A stretch of 64,000 bases of DNA, taken from assembly GCA_045106685.1 (NCBI GenBank), contig JBGCFB010000029.1, positions 1 to 64,000 of the forward strand, given 5' to 3'. How positions within the stretch are numbered: the stretch's first letter is position 1; each line of letters begins with the position of its first letter. The position numbers and the translations under genes were made by a program. Below, in pieces: positions 17,259-26,118 of the stretch. The notes beneath the pieces were generated by a model. It was not told the DNA's origin, made no database searches, and was given only the letters and a program-made list of their open reading frames with translations. The stretch comes from JAUIGE01 sp045106685. Its GTDB lineage: Bacteria > Bacteroidota > Bacteroidia > J057.

Positions 17259-19640
17259 CTAAAACTGAAACCGCACCTGCAATTTAATCTCGTCCCTAGC
17301 TGCGCCGGGATGCTGCTCCAGGCCTGAGCCGAAAATCGGATAGGCATCGCCTCGGATGCCATTGAAGTAACCTTCGCCGCTCAGGACTACATCGCGCCGA
17401 TGCGTCCGCGCGTAACGCACCCAAATGTCGATATTGCGCACAGGCGAATACTGGATAATGCCGTACATCCGCGTGCCTTGGCCTGAATAAGGCGGAATCG
17501 AGAAGAAGCCGAGAATATCGTTCTCGTATGCATAGATACGTGCGTCATAATCCTGCGCATCAAAAATCGCGAATCGACCCGTGAAGCGAAACTTAAAGCC
17601 AGGCTTCCAGGCCACATCTTGATACAACAAGAAGCCCTTTGATTTTTCTTCATCACCACGCTGCCAGTCGCTTAGCTCGACGCGCGAGCGCAGCGTAAAA
17701 GCATTTGAAGCTTTGGTCTGAATATGAAAACGGCCTTGAAGTCTGCGGGTAGGTATCAGGCTGGCGAGCTGTTGCCCTGGCTCAAGGACTCTTGCGTTTA
17801 CTTCTTTATTATCGGCGCGCAGGCGAATATAGGCACGCGTTTTTCGGTTGGGCTTATATTCGATTTGTAAAAGCTGCTCGTTTCCGTTTGAAGGATAAAA
17901 AGCCTGAAACTTGCTGGTAGGATAGTAAAATTGATCAAAGTAGCCGGAGACCGTCCAGCGTGGATTTGGCTTGAGGGAAAAGCCCAGGTAGAGGCCTTTT
18001 TCATTCGCTATGGCGATGGGGCGCTCTGCAAAGGCATAGCCCTTGAAGCTGTGAAAATCAGCATCGAAGCTGCGCGCCGAAAGCGCCACATCAAAGCGCG
18101 GACTAAGACTAGCGAGTATTCCTGTTGTCGCTGCGACGCCACCAGAACGACTCCGTGCTATTTCCCCAAAGAAATTCACATTACGCACCACCCAATCCCA
18201 GTCAAGGCTGAACATGTCATTCTGATCGCCTCGAAATGCAAATTGATTGTCGGCACGCGTTCCTGGATTAAGTTCCGCGCTGAAGCGCTGTTGGTACCAA
18301 GTCGCTCCCACACTGAAACTGCGGTCTTTCCACTCGGCACGTCCGCCGTACATGGTCTCTGCGATGGCTCGCCGGTTTTCCAGTTCAGAAGGCGTGCGGT
18401 GCAATCCTCCAAGCTGGATACTCCCGATAGCGTCGGCCTCCTCGGTGAGTGTATCGCGCAATTGTACGGAGCCATCGAGGCGCACACGCGAGAAAAATCC
18501 CGTCATATGCAGACGCCCAAAGGCATAGGTTGTAGCAATTCCACGCTGGAATTGGTTCTCATTTACTGAAGCGTAAGGGCGGATGCCGCGAGCGGGCTGC
18601 TTCACCGTTCGTACTGCATCAGCACCTTTACCAAAACCCAATCCACGTGAAAGCGTCAGGCCTTGCCCAAACTGCATGGTATAATCACCCACGACGAGCG
18701 AGCGCAGATTACCGTATTCTGAAATGCCGATATGGCCACTGAGAAAGTCAAATCCGAAAAATTGATTTTTGGGATCCCAGCGCCAGGCTTCGCCCCGATC
18801 GCGCTCCGCTGTAATCGCCACACTTACATAGCGCCCGTAGCGAAGGCGCAGACGACTGTAGGCCGCATAATTGGGGCCAGCGTATCGTGAACTCAGGCTT
18901 GTATCTTGCCCCAGGCTATCGCCATCAATGCTGCGCAATATTTTGAACGTAGTATCCGGATCGGTGTAGCCGCGTTGTTCTTCCAGTAGAAAAACCGTTC
19001 GGTTGGTCCATTCGCCTTTCAAGCCTTCCAGTACCTCTTTTAGGCCAGGGCCTTTGGCGTACTGGCGGCGGGTGTTCATATCCTCCACGGCTCCAGACTG
19101 GACTTTGATATAGGGCAGCATTTGGGTGATTTGTTCCAAATCAAAACCCTCGACCGCCTGCAGTTCATAGACCGTGAGCAATGCTCCAAAACGTTGCGTA
19201 TGACGCATAAGCGCAGTAATGCGGAGGTCGTCCATGCCCGGTATCTGCGCGAGTTCTTCGCGTGAGGCGCGATTAAGGTCTACGGGGTGGCGTTTGAGGT
19301 CTTCAAGTTGATCGAGCAAAAAGGTAAAGTCTACCTGGTCTTCGGTTTCAGTATTGGAAATGGCATCCTCAATCACTTGATCTACAGATTCCACACCAGA
19401 GGTGTCTACCTGGGCGAAAACGGAGGAGAAGATTAATGTAAAATGTATAGTGAATAATGTAAAATGCTTTAATGGTTTCTTTATTACTCCAATTGCTTGC
19501 ACTACCTCTGTCAGCGCTTCACCATTATGCTTAAAGCGCTGACAGAGGTTAGCAAGCCATTCAAAGTCCCCAATAGCTTGTACTAATTCTCCATTTTCAA
19601 TTCTCCATTTTCCATTAAGCCTATTCATCGCTTTGTCCAT
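17259..19640 (-). CDS. Outer-membrane beta-barrel protein with helix-hairpin-helix N-domain
   Basis: The frame is 793 codons long. After a signal sequence (HFTLFTIHFTLIFSSVFAQ, residues 59-77) come helix-hairpin-helix elements of ComEA type (DLNRASREELAQIPGMDDLR, about 118-137; YELQAVEGFD, about 157) and then a long beta-barrel region of alternating aromatic strands to the C-terminus. It overlaps the end of the PorQ-like gene by 20 bp, and such pairs recur in Bacteroidota, so the two probably act together in the outer membrane. The start is uncertain. The signal peptide begins around residue 50, preceded by about 50 codons derived from repeat DNA (19505-19548 hairpin). Candidate starts are ATG 19640, ATG 19628 and GTG 19502; the GTG best positions the signal peptide. 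Function unknown. Confidence 0.8.
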   Translation of the reverse strand: MDKAMNRLNGKWRIENGELVQAIGDFEWLANLCQRFKHNGEALTEVVQAIGVIKKPLKHFTLFTIHFTLIFSSVFAQVDTSGVESVDQVIEDAISNTETEDQVDFTFLLDQLEDLKRHPVDLNRASREELAQIPGMDDLRITALMRHTQRFGALLTVYELQAVEGFDLEQITQMLPYIKVQSGAVEDMNTRRQYAKGPGLKEVLEGLKGEWTNRTVFLLEEQRGYTDPDTTFKILRSIDGDSLGQDTSLSSRYAGPNYAAYSRLRLRYGRYVSVAITAERDRGEAWRWDPKNQFFGFDFLSGHIGISEYGNLRSLVVGDYTMQFGQGLTLSRGLGFGKGADAVRTVKQPARGIRPYASVNENQFQRGIATTYAFGRLHMTGFFSRVRLDGSVQLRDTLTEEADAIGSIQLGGLHRTPSELENRRAIAETMYGGRAEWKDRSFSVGATWYQQRFSAELNPGTRADNQFAFRGDQNDMFSLDWDWVVRNVNFFGEIARSRSGGVAATTGILASLSPRFDVALSARSFDADFHSFKGYAFAERPIAIANEKGLYLGFSLKPNPRWTVSGYFDQFYYPTSKFQAFYPSNGNEQLLQIEYKPNRKTRAYIRLRADNKEVNARVLEPGQQLASLIPTRRLQGRFHIQTKASNAFTLRSRVELSDWQRGDEEKSKGFLLYQDVAWKPGFKFRFTGRFAIFDAQDYDARIYAYENDILGFFSIPPYSGQGTRMYGIIQYSPVRNIDIWVRYARTHRRDVVLSGEGYFNGIRGDAYPIFGSGLEQHPGAARDEIKLQVRFQF
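19505..19548. repeat. Family D hairpin repeat inside the 5' part of a reading frame
   Basis: CCTCTGTCAGCGCTT (19505-19519) and AAGCGCTGACAGAGG (19534-19548) form a perfect 15-bp stem with a 14-nt loop. A degenerate copy lies at 13281-13346. Here it falls in the frame of the helix-hairpin-helix gene, upstream of the signal peptide. Confidence 0.85.
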
Positions 19641-20460
19641 TAATAGCCCAACTTACAGAAAGCTGTGGGGTGAATCCGAGGCGTTCGTGAAAACTCCCTG
19701 AGAAGTCGAGGTCGAGTGGACCGGTGTGAAGCCGAAAGCCGCCGCTCCAGCCGAGCGGCTGGGTGTGCGTCCCTACACGCGCTGTGATCGCAGGATGAAT
19801 TTCGTATTCTACACCGATGCGAAGTGAGGCATCAGCCAGTTCGTTTTTTTCGATATCCAGCCCAACAAATACTTTGTCATTCGGGTGATAGCCCAAGCCG
19901 ATTGCAAGACTACTTGCAAGAACGTCTTCACCAACATTGGTGCGAAGGCGGGCCTGATTGACGTTGTGAATGCGGCCAGCAAGGTCGAGTTCGTCGTTGA
20001 GGCGAGCGAGGAAGCCGAAGTCGGCGATGATCGCGCTGCCATTGGTGTAGCCCGTGATATTCATGCCCTGGTAGTGCACGCGCGCCCCTAGTTGGATGGC
20101 GTCAAAGGCTTGTAAGGCATAACTGGCAGAGATGCGGTAGCTGCTATAATTCTCAAATCCAAAGGTGCTAAAGCTAAGGCCTGCGGCCTGTACGCGATCT
20201 TCTCCCCAGGGAAGCGCGACGGCAAGCCTTCCTGTATTGAGCCCGAAGCGCTGTTCAGCGTCCAGTCCCACGGTCGGATTTTCGATACCAACGAGTGAGG
20301 CAGGGTTGTAAAACATCCCGCCCCATATATCCGAACGGACGGATGTATAGGCCTGGCCAAGCGCCGCGGCGCGAGCGCCTCCTCCTTCGGGCAATACCTG
20401 CGCATGAATTCCCATTCCAGAAATCAGTATCAAACCCAACAAACATATTCGTAGCATCAT
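19621..20460 (-). CDS. PorV/PorQ-like outer membrane protein
   Basis: A 279-residue protein with a signal peptide (MMLRICLLGLILISGMGIHAQ) followed by the hallmark GGGARAAALGQAYTSVRSDI and a YNPASL motif (about residue 52), as in the FadL-like PorV/PorQ family. The rest consists of amphipathic beta strands of a barrel. PorV shuttles type IX cargo and PorQ-type proteins are linked to the same system; which role this one has is not clear. It overlaps the following helix-hairpin-helix barrel gene and is likely co-translated with it. The second Met (20457) is an equally good start. Confidence 0.8.
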   Translation of the reverse strand: MMLRICLLGLILISGMGIHAQVLPEGGGARAAALGQAYTSVRSDIWGGMFYNPASLVGIENPTVGLDAEQRFGLNTGRLAVALPWGEDRVQAAGLSFSTFGFENYSSYRISASYALQAFDAIQLGARVHYQGMNITGYTNGSAIIADFGFLARLNDELDLAGRIHNVNQARLRTNVGEDVLASSLAIGLGYHPNDKVFVGLDIEKNELADASLRIGVEYEIHPAITARVGTHTQPLGWSGGFRLHTGPLDLDFSGSFHERLGFTPQLSVSWAINGQSDE

Positions 20461-20537
20461 AGCAATAACAGCTTTGCCCGAACATCATATTTTATTGGGG
20501 ATTTTGCAATTATTGGGTGGAGAAAAGCTTCAGGTGC

Positions 20538-21512
20538 TTATTGTTGGCGTAGAGGAGTGATTACTTTTTCTTCGAAAAGTTTGATTAGGTATTTATCTAA
20601 AGAGTCGACTTTAGGCGGACAATCATCTTGATATCCATGAAAGAAGAAGATGGACTGCGGTAAAACCGTTGAAGTATCTTGATTTCCTTCAATGCTCAAT
20701 TCGAAAGACACTATTTTTAGACATTCACTTTCTTTCCATCCTATCTGAAAATCATTATCCAAAAGTGCAGTTCCTGTGATTTCATTCCAATAGATTGTGT
20801 CGTAGGCAGTACGGATTGCTTTTAAGCTATCTGTCTGCATGGTATCTAGTACTTGTTCTCGAGAACACCTTGCCATAATTCTAGGGTCATATCTATAAGT
20901 CCCCATTGGATTATAAAAATCTATTTCTGAAAAAAAGAATAAGTTCTTTTTTAATGCCATTTCAGAAACCTTAAAATTGTACTTGGTGTTCTTTAATTCA
21001 AAATAGCCAGTGGGTTCCTTCTGAGAAGTCGCCACAAAGGCGAAACACGCCACCATTAACGGAATCACCGGATGCAATTGAAAACGCGGTTTTGGGCGTC
21101 TGGGTAGAGAAAAGGCATGCCTTTTCTCTACGTCTGCGGTCAACGAACCGCCGCCCCAAAACCGTGTATACCGCCACCCAACAGGCATAATCGCCAAGGC
21201 GATCAAATCGCTGGCATCAACGATTCTGCCAATCTGATATATGCCGAAGCCATTCCAGGCATCGATTAAGCCCTGGCTAAAAGGCGATTTCCACCAGATG
21301 AAAAAGAGCCCTGATACCATGAATATGAGGCGCTTTTGTTTAGGAAAAAGCGCGTACCAAAACAACGGAAATATGAACATGCCCGCGAAGTCAGATAGCT
21401 TGCCGGTAAGCACATTTCCAACAGCAGTTTTTAGATAAAAATCATTTAACAAAAGCAGTAAAAGCCCAATGATAAAAGCGGGCGAGCTTAGGATGGTGAA
21501 GGGTTTTTTCAT
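20538..21512 (-). CDS. Integral membrane protein with an embedded palindromic repeat
   Basis: A 324-residue protein. The N-terminal 120 residues hold about four membrane helices, with a GKLSDFAGMFIFPLFWY stretch after helix 1. A final hydrophobic segment (IPLMVACFAFVATS) precedes a soluble C-terminal domain of about 160 residues. The loop of about 26 residues before that segment (RFWGGGSLTADVEKRHAFSL and on) is encoded by a nested inverted repeat at 21082-21166 that recurs outside genes, so it looks like an in-frame repeat insertion. No family recognised; function unknown. Confidence 0.75.
   Translation of the reverse strand: MKKPFTILSSPAFIIGLLLLLLNDFYLKTAVGNVLTGKLSDFAGMFIFPLFWYALFPKQKRLIFMVSGLFFIWWKSPFSQGLIDAWNGFGIYQIGRIVDASDLIALAIMPVGWRYTRFWGGGSLTADVEKRHAFSLPRRPKPRFQLHPVIPLMVACFAFVATSQKEPTGYFELKNTKYNFKVSEMALKKNLFFFSEIDFYNPMGTYRYDPRIMARCSREQVLDTMQTDSLKAIRTAYDTIYWNEITGTALLDNDFQIGWKESECLKIVSFELSIEGNQDTSTVLPQSIFFFHGYQDDCPPKVDSLDKYLIKLFEEKVITPLRQQ
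21082..21166. repeat. Nested palindromic element inserted in a coding region (family C core)
   Basis: The core 21104-21131 is a perfect 28-bp palindrome with half GTAGAGAAAAGGCA. It is flanked by outer arms CGCGGTTTTGGGCG (from 21086) and CGCCCCAAAACCGTG. The identical 28-bp core occurs at 61653-61680. In this gene it reads through in frame as VEKRHAFSLP. Confidence 0.85.
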
Positions 21513-21572
21513 GGATCGGGATATTTCACATCAATTTACACAACTAACGCTAAAATCTTGATCATAGAAGTA

Positions 21573-22601
21573 CTAATCCGCCAAAGCTTCAATATCCGCT
21601 AGTTTGATTGAAAAAATATGATAGGAAACACTATATCCTTCTCCACAATCCATCGCTGGGAAGCCCGGTACGTTGCGACTGCTACAGAAGTAAAGACGCT
21701 TGCCATTTGGACCGAACTGAGGACCTCCTTCACTCGCTGACGAATTAACCTGCTTTCCCAAATTGATCGGCTTGCTCCAGCTTCCATCGTTCTGTTTTCG
21801 GCTACTATACAAATCACTGCCTCCAACTCCACCGGAACGTTGTGACGCGAAGATCATATGCGTTCCATCAGCTGAAATGGCAACGCCGCTTTCTTTGACA
21901 GAAGAATTAATAGGGTAAGGGAGAAGACGGGCATTTTCCCAACGATGATTTTCGTCTGCTTCGGCAACGTACACATCGCGCAGCCCACCACCATCTTCAA
22001 GTCTTTCCGTCCAAAAATAGAGATTTCCATCGAGGTCCATGCGCGGGCAAGTTTCGTTGTTTACATAGCGTATGCGCGCGTTTTGGGGCGTTTTAGCTAG
22101 ATTGATATTGCTCCCTGCGATGGGAGCAAAACTCTCCCAGTCGATATTACCTTCCTCATCACAATCTGCTTTCCAAATATCAAAATCATCCCAAACTGCT
22201 TCATTGGGATAGTTGTACTGAGCTTTGTGATAGCAATTATAGGAAACGAGAAAATGCTTTCCATCTGGCGAAATATGCGGCCAGTCAACACGGTTTCCCT
22301 GAGTCGCTTTCACCTTGGTAGGCTCCTGCCATTTCCCATTCTTCTTTACACTTTTATACAAAACCTGAATAGAGCTTCTGTCATTAAAATCGGGTGTCGT
22401 CCAGCGAGGATAATAGAGTGTGTTTCCATCTTTGGAAAATGCCGGAGTAAAATTCCAGGCATTGGCTTTACAAATAATTCCCGGAGCGAATATTTGTGGT
22501 TTCACCGTGTCTACATGACTAATAGGAACTTCTTCTGTATTCCAGTTTAGTATGCCGACAAACAGTATCGCAAGTATTGAATAATTGATAAAGTGGTGCA
22601 T
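21573..22601 (-). CDS. Exported PD40/WD40-like beta-propeller protein
   Basis: A 342-residue protein with an N-terminal hydrophobic signal (MHHFINYSILAILFVGIL). It has TolB-type PD40 blades: FTPAFSKDGNTLYYPRW (about 52-68), WPHISPDGKHFLVSY (about 107), MDLDGNLYFWTER (about 188), GVAISADGTHMIFASQRSGG (about 243) and GPQFGPNGKRLYFCSSR (about 291). Such propellers bind partners or carbohydrate in the periplasm or at the surface. It starts 1 nt after the stop of the frameshifted GntR gene, so it is in that operon and possibly its target. Confidence 0.82.
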   Translation of the reverse strand: MHHFINYSILAILFVGILNWNTEEVPISHVDTVKPQIFAPGIICKANAWNFTPAFSKDGNTLYYPRWTTPDFNDRSSIQVLYKSVKKNGKWQEPTKVKATQGNRVDWPHISPDGKHFLVSYNCYHKAQYNYPNEAVWDDFDIWKADCDEEGNIDWESFAPIAGSNINLAKTPQNARIRYVNNETCPRMDLDGNLYFWTERLEDGGGLRDVYVAEADENHRWENARLLPYPINSSVKESGVAISADGTHMIFASQRSGGVGGSDLYSSRKQNDGSWSKPINLGKQVNSSASEGGPQFGPNGKRLYFCSSRNVPGFPAMDCGEGYSVSYHIFSIKLADIEALAD

Positions 22602-22602
22602 A

Positions 22603-23224
22603 TTATTGGTTGTTTAGTATTGGCTTGAGAATAGTTAAAATATTCATCCAGTTTTTGGTTAAAGCCTTGATAGCCAGTTTTTTATTGCCTTGTTCAAGGG
22701 CTGTGATGATTTGGTTATGAAGGACTTCTGATTCATCTGTATTGGGGAGCTGATCCATGAATTGGTATTCATAGAAGAAGGTGCGAATCTTCAAGTCATG
22801 TAGGTAGTTGTGGAGGAAAGAGTTGGGATATGGATCTGTGAGCGCTTTGTGAAAAAGAAGGTCACATTCGAAGCGTTCCTCTGGCGAAGTAGCCGCCGCG
22901 AACTGAGCCTGCGCCATCTTGATGCGCAGAAAATCCTGTTTTTGATATTGAGCTTTCCGGATCGCAGTTGATTCCAGTTCTACGATCAATTCATATAAGT
23001 AGAACGCCTCAGTCTCGTCGAGTGATTCGAGTACAAATCCTCTGTTAGGAACGGCGCGCACAAGACCAGCATACGCAAGCCCTTTCATGGCCTCACGAAT
23101 GGGCGTGACACTGCATTGTAGCGTCTCGGCGATCAAAGGCAAAGGAATTGCCTTTCCCGCTTCCAGCTTCCAGCTTTTTTGCTACCAAAAGATCAATAAT
23201 GATTTGCTTGATTTGATGTGTCAT
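22603..23224 (-). pseudogene. GntR/FCD-family transcriptional regulator broken by a 7-bp duplication
   Basis: Reading from the ATG at 23224 gives MTHQIKQIIIDLLVAKKLEA, the start of a GntR winged helix. The frame then shifts at 23161-23174, where TTCCAGC is present twice. Removing one copy restores KKLEAGKAIPLPLIAETLQC and continues into the rest of the helix-turn-helix (SVTPIREAMKGL) and the FCD ligand-binding domain (FYLYELIVELESTAIRKAQY and on), giving a normal 204-residue protein. As it stands, only a 179-codon downstream frame is open (22603-23142) and the DNA-binding domain is incomplete. A 20-bp palindrome upstream is a likely operator. It could be a true mutation, a phase-variable slippage site or a sequencing error. 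Confidence 0.85.
23161..23174. repeat. 7-bp tandem duplication causing the frameshift
   Basis: TTCCAGCTTCCAGC on the plus strand, two exact copies of TTCCAGC. One copy would give a continuous GntR reading frame. Confidence 0.85.
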
Positions 23225-23232
23225 ATGAAATA

Positions 23233-23252
23233 TTAAATCATATATGATTTAA
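23233..23252. promoter_or_regulatory. 20-bp perfect palindrome, probable GntR operator
   Basis: TTAAATCATATATGATTTAA lies 9 bp before the GntR start. On the minus strand it exactly fills the space between a TTTG (complement of 23253-23256) and a TATTTCAT box, so a bound regulator would block its own promoter. It also lies 20 bp upstream of the divergent NUDIX promoter. Confidence 0.7.
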
Positions 23253-23271
23253 CAAACATGCAAAATTCATT

Positions 23272-23304
23272 TTTGTTTTAACATTTTTTCAAAACCTATA
23301 TTTG
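23272..23304 (+). promoter_or_regulatory. Promoter of the NUDIX gene
   Basis: TTTG at 23272-23275, a 21-bp spacer, then TATATTTG at 23297-23304: a full match to the Bacteroidota -33/-7 consensus. The expected transcript start is around 23311, about 12 nt before the ATG. Confidence 0.75.
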
Positions 23305-23322
23305 CTACCTCATATACAGCCC

Positions 23323-23871
23323 ATGAAAAACCCCTGGAAGATTTTAGCCTCAAAGCCGATTTATACCAATCCCTGGATATCGCTCACCGAGCATGAGGTG
23401 ACCAATCCGTCGGGTAATCCTGGTATCTATGGGGTGGTTTCGTTTAAAAATGCCGCCGTTGGGGTCGTGCCCTATGAGGATGGGCATATTTGGATGGTGG
23501 GGCAGTATCGCTTTCCGCTGGAGCGATACTCGTGGGAGATTCCAGAGGGTGGCGGAGAGCCTTCCGAGACGCCGCTCGCCGCGGCGCAGCGCGAGCTTCA
23601 GGAAGAAACCGGCCTCGTGGCAGCGCAATATGAGCCACTTTTGGAAATGCACCTCTCCAATTCAGTAAGTGATGAGTGGGGCATCGTCTATCTCGCGACC
23701 GGCCTCACCCAAGGCGAGGCTTCGCCCGAAGACACCGAAGATATTCGCCTCCAAAAAATGAGCCTGGAAGAAGTGTATCGACGCGTCGAAGCCCGCGAAA
23801 TCACCGACTCACTGACGGTAGCAGCGATTTATAAAATGATGATTTTGAAGCTGGAAGGGAAGTTGAAATAA
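23323..23871 (+). CDS. NUDIX hydrolase (ADP-ribose pyrophosphatase-like)
   Basis: A 182-residue protein. The Nudix box is complete: GGGEPSETPLAAAQRELQEE followed by TGL (about residues 80-102) fits Gx5Ex7REUxEExGU. The overall pattern (WEIPEGGGEP, VSDEWGIVYLATGL, then an acidic E-rich stretch EASPEDTEDI) matches NudF-type ADP-sugar pyrophosphatases, though the exact substrate is not provable. The ATG at 23323 is used instead of a TTG 7 codons earlier. Divergent from the GntR gene; a shared hairpin terminator follows. Confidence 0.9.
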   Translation: MKNPWKILASKPIYTNPWISLTEHEVTNPSGNPGIYGVVSFKNAAVGVVPYEDGHIWMVGQYRFPLERYSWEIPEGGGEPSETPLAAAQRELQEETGLVAAQYEPLLEMHLSNSVSDEWGIVYLATGLTQGEASPEDTEDIRLQKMSLEEVYRRVEAREITDSLTVAAIYKMMILKLEGKLK

Positions 23872-23907
23872 AAAAACCAGTAGTATCATATAATGACGCT
23901 ACTGGTT
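23868..23907. terminator. Two-way hairpin terminator between NUDIX and yidC genes
   Basis: AACCAGTAG (23875-23883) pairs with CTACTGGTT (23899-23907). On the minus strand it is followed by a run of T residues, a proper intrinsic terminator for yidC; on the plus strand the downstream T content is weak. Confidence 0.75.
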
Positions 23908-23932
23908 CTTCAACTAAATAAGAAAGCTACAA

Positions 23933-25900
23933 TTACTTTCTTTTCTTTTTCGCTGTACGATTACTTCCACCTTTAGAGGAAGTATTACCGCGTTTCGCTT
24001 CAAGGTTTTCGCGTTGCTTCGCTTGCTGCTTATCAGCCCAGCGCTCAAGGCGCGATTGGCCGCCTTTCTTTGCGCCTTTTCCTTTCTTCTTGCCTTTTTT
24101 AGTCGCTGCTGCACGCATTTCTGTAAGCAACTTCTCATCATTCAATGAAGCGCGAATACCAGTAGTCTGGATAATCGAAATAACGTTTGCTGCCAAATAG
24201 TACCAGCTCAATCCTGATGCATAATTGTTCAAGAAAATCAGGAACATAATCGGGAACATGTACGGCAAGTACTTCATAAACGGCATAGCCGCTGTATTGG
24301 TCGCCTGTGATTTCTGCTGGAAGTAGGTGTAGATATAAATCGAAACCACCATCAGCAAACAGAACAAACTCACGTGATCACCATATCCCGGAATAGAAAA
24401 TCCGTCAGGGAAATTATAGATGCTGTCGTATGTCGAAAGGTCTTCGGCCCAAAGGAAGCTTTTTTGGCGAAGCTCCACAGACTGTGGGAAGAAGTAGAAC
24501 ATCGCAATCAGGATCGGGTACTGCAGAATCATCGGCAAGCAGCCGCCAAGCGGGCTCACCTTCATCTTTTTATACACCGCCATCTTCTCAAGATTGAGTT
24601 TTTGCGGATCGCCTTTGTACTTCTCGTCCAGCTCCTTCATCTCCGGCGTTCCGTTGATGACGCGGAGCTTGGCCATACTCACATAACTCTTATAGGTCAT
24701 CGGGAACACAATCATTTTTACCAGAAAAGCAAAAATGAGAATGATGATACCGTAGCTTGAAATGCTTTTTTCCAGTGTATTAAACAGCCAGATGGTACCC
24801 TTATTGATCCAGGTGATCAGGAAGAATGGCCCGAGGTCAAGCTGCTCTTCAAGTCCTGCATCATAGCTTTTGAGGATCTTATAATCGTTTGGGCCCATGA
24901 ACCAGGTCATGCTCATGTTGCGACCGTTTGACGTTGACTCCAGGTCGATCGCCATTTTAGCATTCAGGTCTTTTACAAAATCCTCGTGGCTTGGGGTAGA
25001 TGCATTTAGTTCTGCATCAGAGAAAGCATTGTCAGGGATAAGTGTACTGGAGAAAAACTGACTTCTTAGTGAAACCCAGTCTACACCATTTTTAACCGAT
25101 TCCTCTGAACTTTCTCCACCCAGACGACCTCCAAGGTTCTCTATATCAGCACCTTGACGGTAGGAGATGTTTGTTTTTTGACGTTGAGGAGTGATGTCTT
25201 TTTCTGTCAAAGGCACTTTTATATCCCAGTCGAGATTGAGATACTTATTCTTCATTACCTTGTCCATACCCACAAAATTGGTTTCAAAACCAATGTCATA
25301 AGCATCTCCAGTAAAGGTATAAATATGCTCAATGCGTCTGTTGTCGTCCAGCTTAGCGATCATCTTCACGGTTGCAGTCTGATCACCCGTTACGGTTTTG
25401 CTACTTGCTTCTGTAGTGAAATAGATATCACTACTCTCCAACGAGATTGAGCGAGCATTTACCAACGCAGGGAAACTGTATACCAGCGAGGCATCATCTT
25501 TTCTCCAAAGTGGTTGTGGTTCGCCTCCGTAGGTTTTGTGCTCGGTGAAGTACACCGCCTCGACGGTGCCACCTTTCGTAGTCAGCGTGAGGTCGAGCTT
25601 ATCTGTCTTAACGTTCACCGTTTTTGCCTCACCATCCATGATCGGAGCAAACGCTCCATAGTTAGCGGTCATTTCCGCCTGAATAGAGGAGTCAGCCTGC
25701 TGAGGCGTTTCGGTCGGATTTGTAATCTCGGCCTGTTTGTCGAGTTCGTCTTGTTGTTGGTCGATCTGCTTTTGCATCTCAATCTGCTGCTGTTGGGCTA
25801 TTTCTGCTTCCTTTTGTGCTTGTGGGTAAAAGTAAAAGAAGTAGATACCCAACAGGGCCATCATCAACATTAAACCAATGGTAGAATTTTTATCGTTCAT
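23933..25900 (-). CDS. yidC: Membrane protein insertase YidC
   Basis: Inserts and folds inner-membrane proteins, with or without SecYEG. The 655-residue protein has an N-terminal anchor (TIGLMLMMALLGIYFFYFYP), a Gln/Glu-rich linker, and a large periplasmic domain (about residues 75-350) with the PLWRKDDASLVYSF-type beta-sandwich. The conserved five-helix core follows (about 370-600: SYGIIILIFAFLVKMIVFPM, GGCLPMILQYPILIAMFYFF). The tail is very basic (KKGKKKGKGAKKGG...AKKKRK), as in species where YidC contacts the ribosome directly. The length is normal for Bacteroidota. A TAAATTTG box lies upstream on the same strand near 25965-25972. Confidence 0.97.
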   Translation of the reverse strand: MNDKNSTIGLMLMMALLGIYFFYFYPQAQKEAEIAQQQQIEMQKQIDQQQDELDKQAEITNPTETPQQADSSIQAEMTANYGAFAPIMDGEAKTVNVKTDKLDLTLTTKGGTVEAVYFTEHKTYGGEPQPLWRKDDASLVYSFPALVNARSISLESSDIYFTTEASSKTVTGDQTATVKMIAKLDDNRRIEHIYTFTGDAYDIGFETNFVGMDKVMKNKYLNLDWDIKVPLTEKDITPQRQKTNISYRQGADIENLGGRLGGESSEESVKNGVDWVSLRSQFFSSTLIPDNAFSDAELNASTPSHEDFVKDLNAKMAIDLESTSNGRNMSMTWFMGPNDYKILKSYDAGLEEQLDLGPFFLITWINKGTIWLFNTLEKSISSYGIIILIFAFLVKMIVFPMTYKSYVSMAKLRVINGTPEMKELDEKYKGDPQKLNLEKMAVYKKMKVSPLGGCLPMILQYPILIAMFYFFPQSVELRQKSFLWAEDLSTYDSIYNFPDGFSIPGYGDHVSLFCLLMVVSIYIYTYFQQKSQATNTAAMPFMKYLPYMFPIMFLIFLNNYASGLSWYYLAANVISIIQTTGIRASLNDEKLLTEMRAAATKKGKKKGKGAKKGGQSRLERWADKQQAKQRENLEAKRGNTSSKGGSNRTAKKKRK

Positions 25901-26118
25901 GAGAGGAAAAGATGTACCTCGTTTGGGCTTTTGTGAAAGCGTTTTTTAAAGAAGGCACAAATTTACAATAAGTATTTGGATTGTTATTTCAATCAGTCCT
26001 AAGAAAGGAATGTAATGTTTTCATCGTTAGGTATTATGTGAAAAAATTGAGGCCCTATATTGCACGGACCTATACCTTCTCCGATTTACATTTTCATGAA
26101 AAAATAACTGCCTTATAC

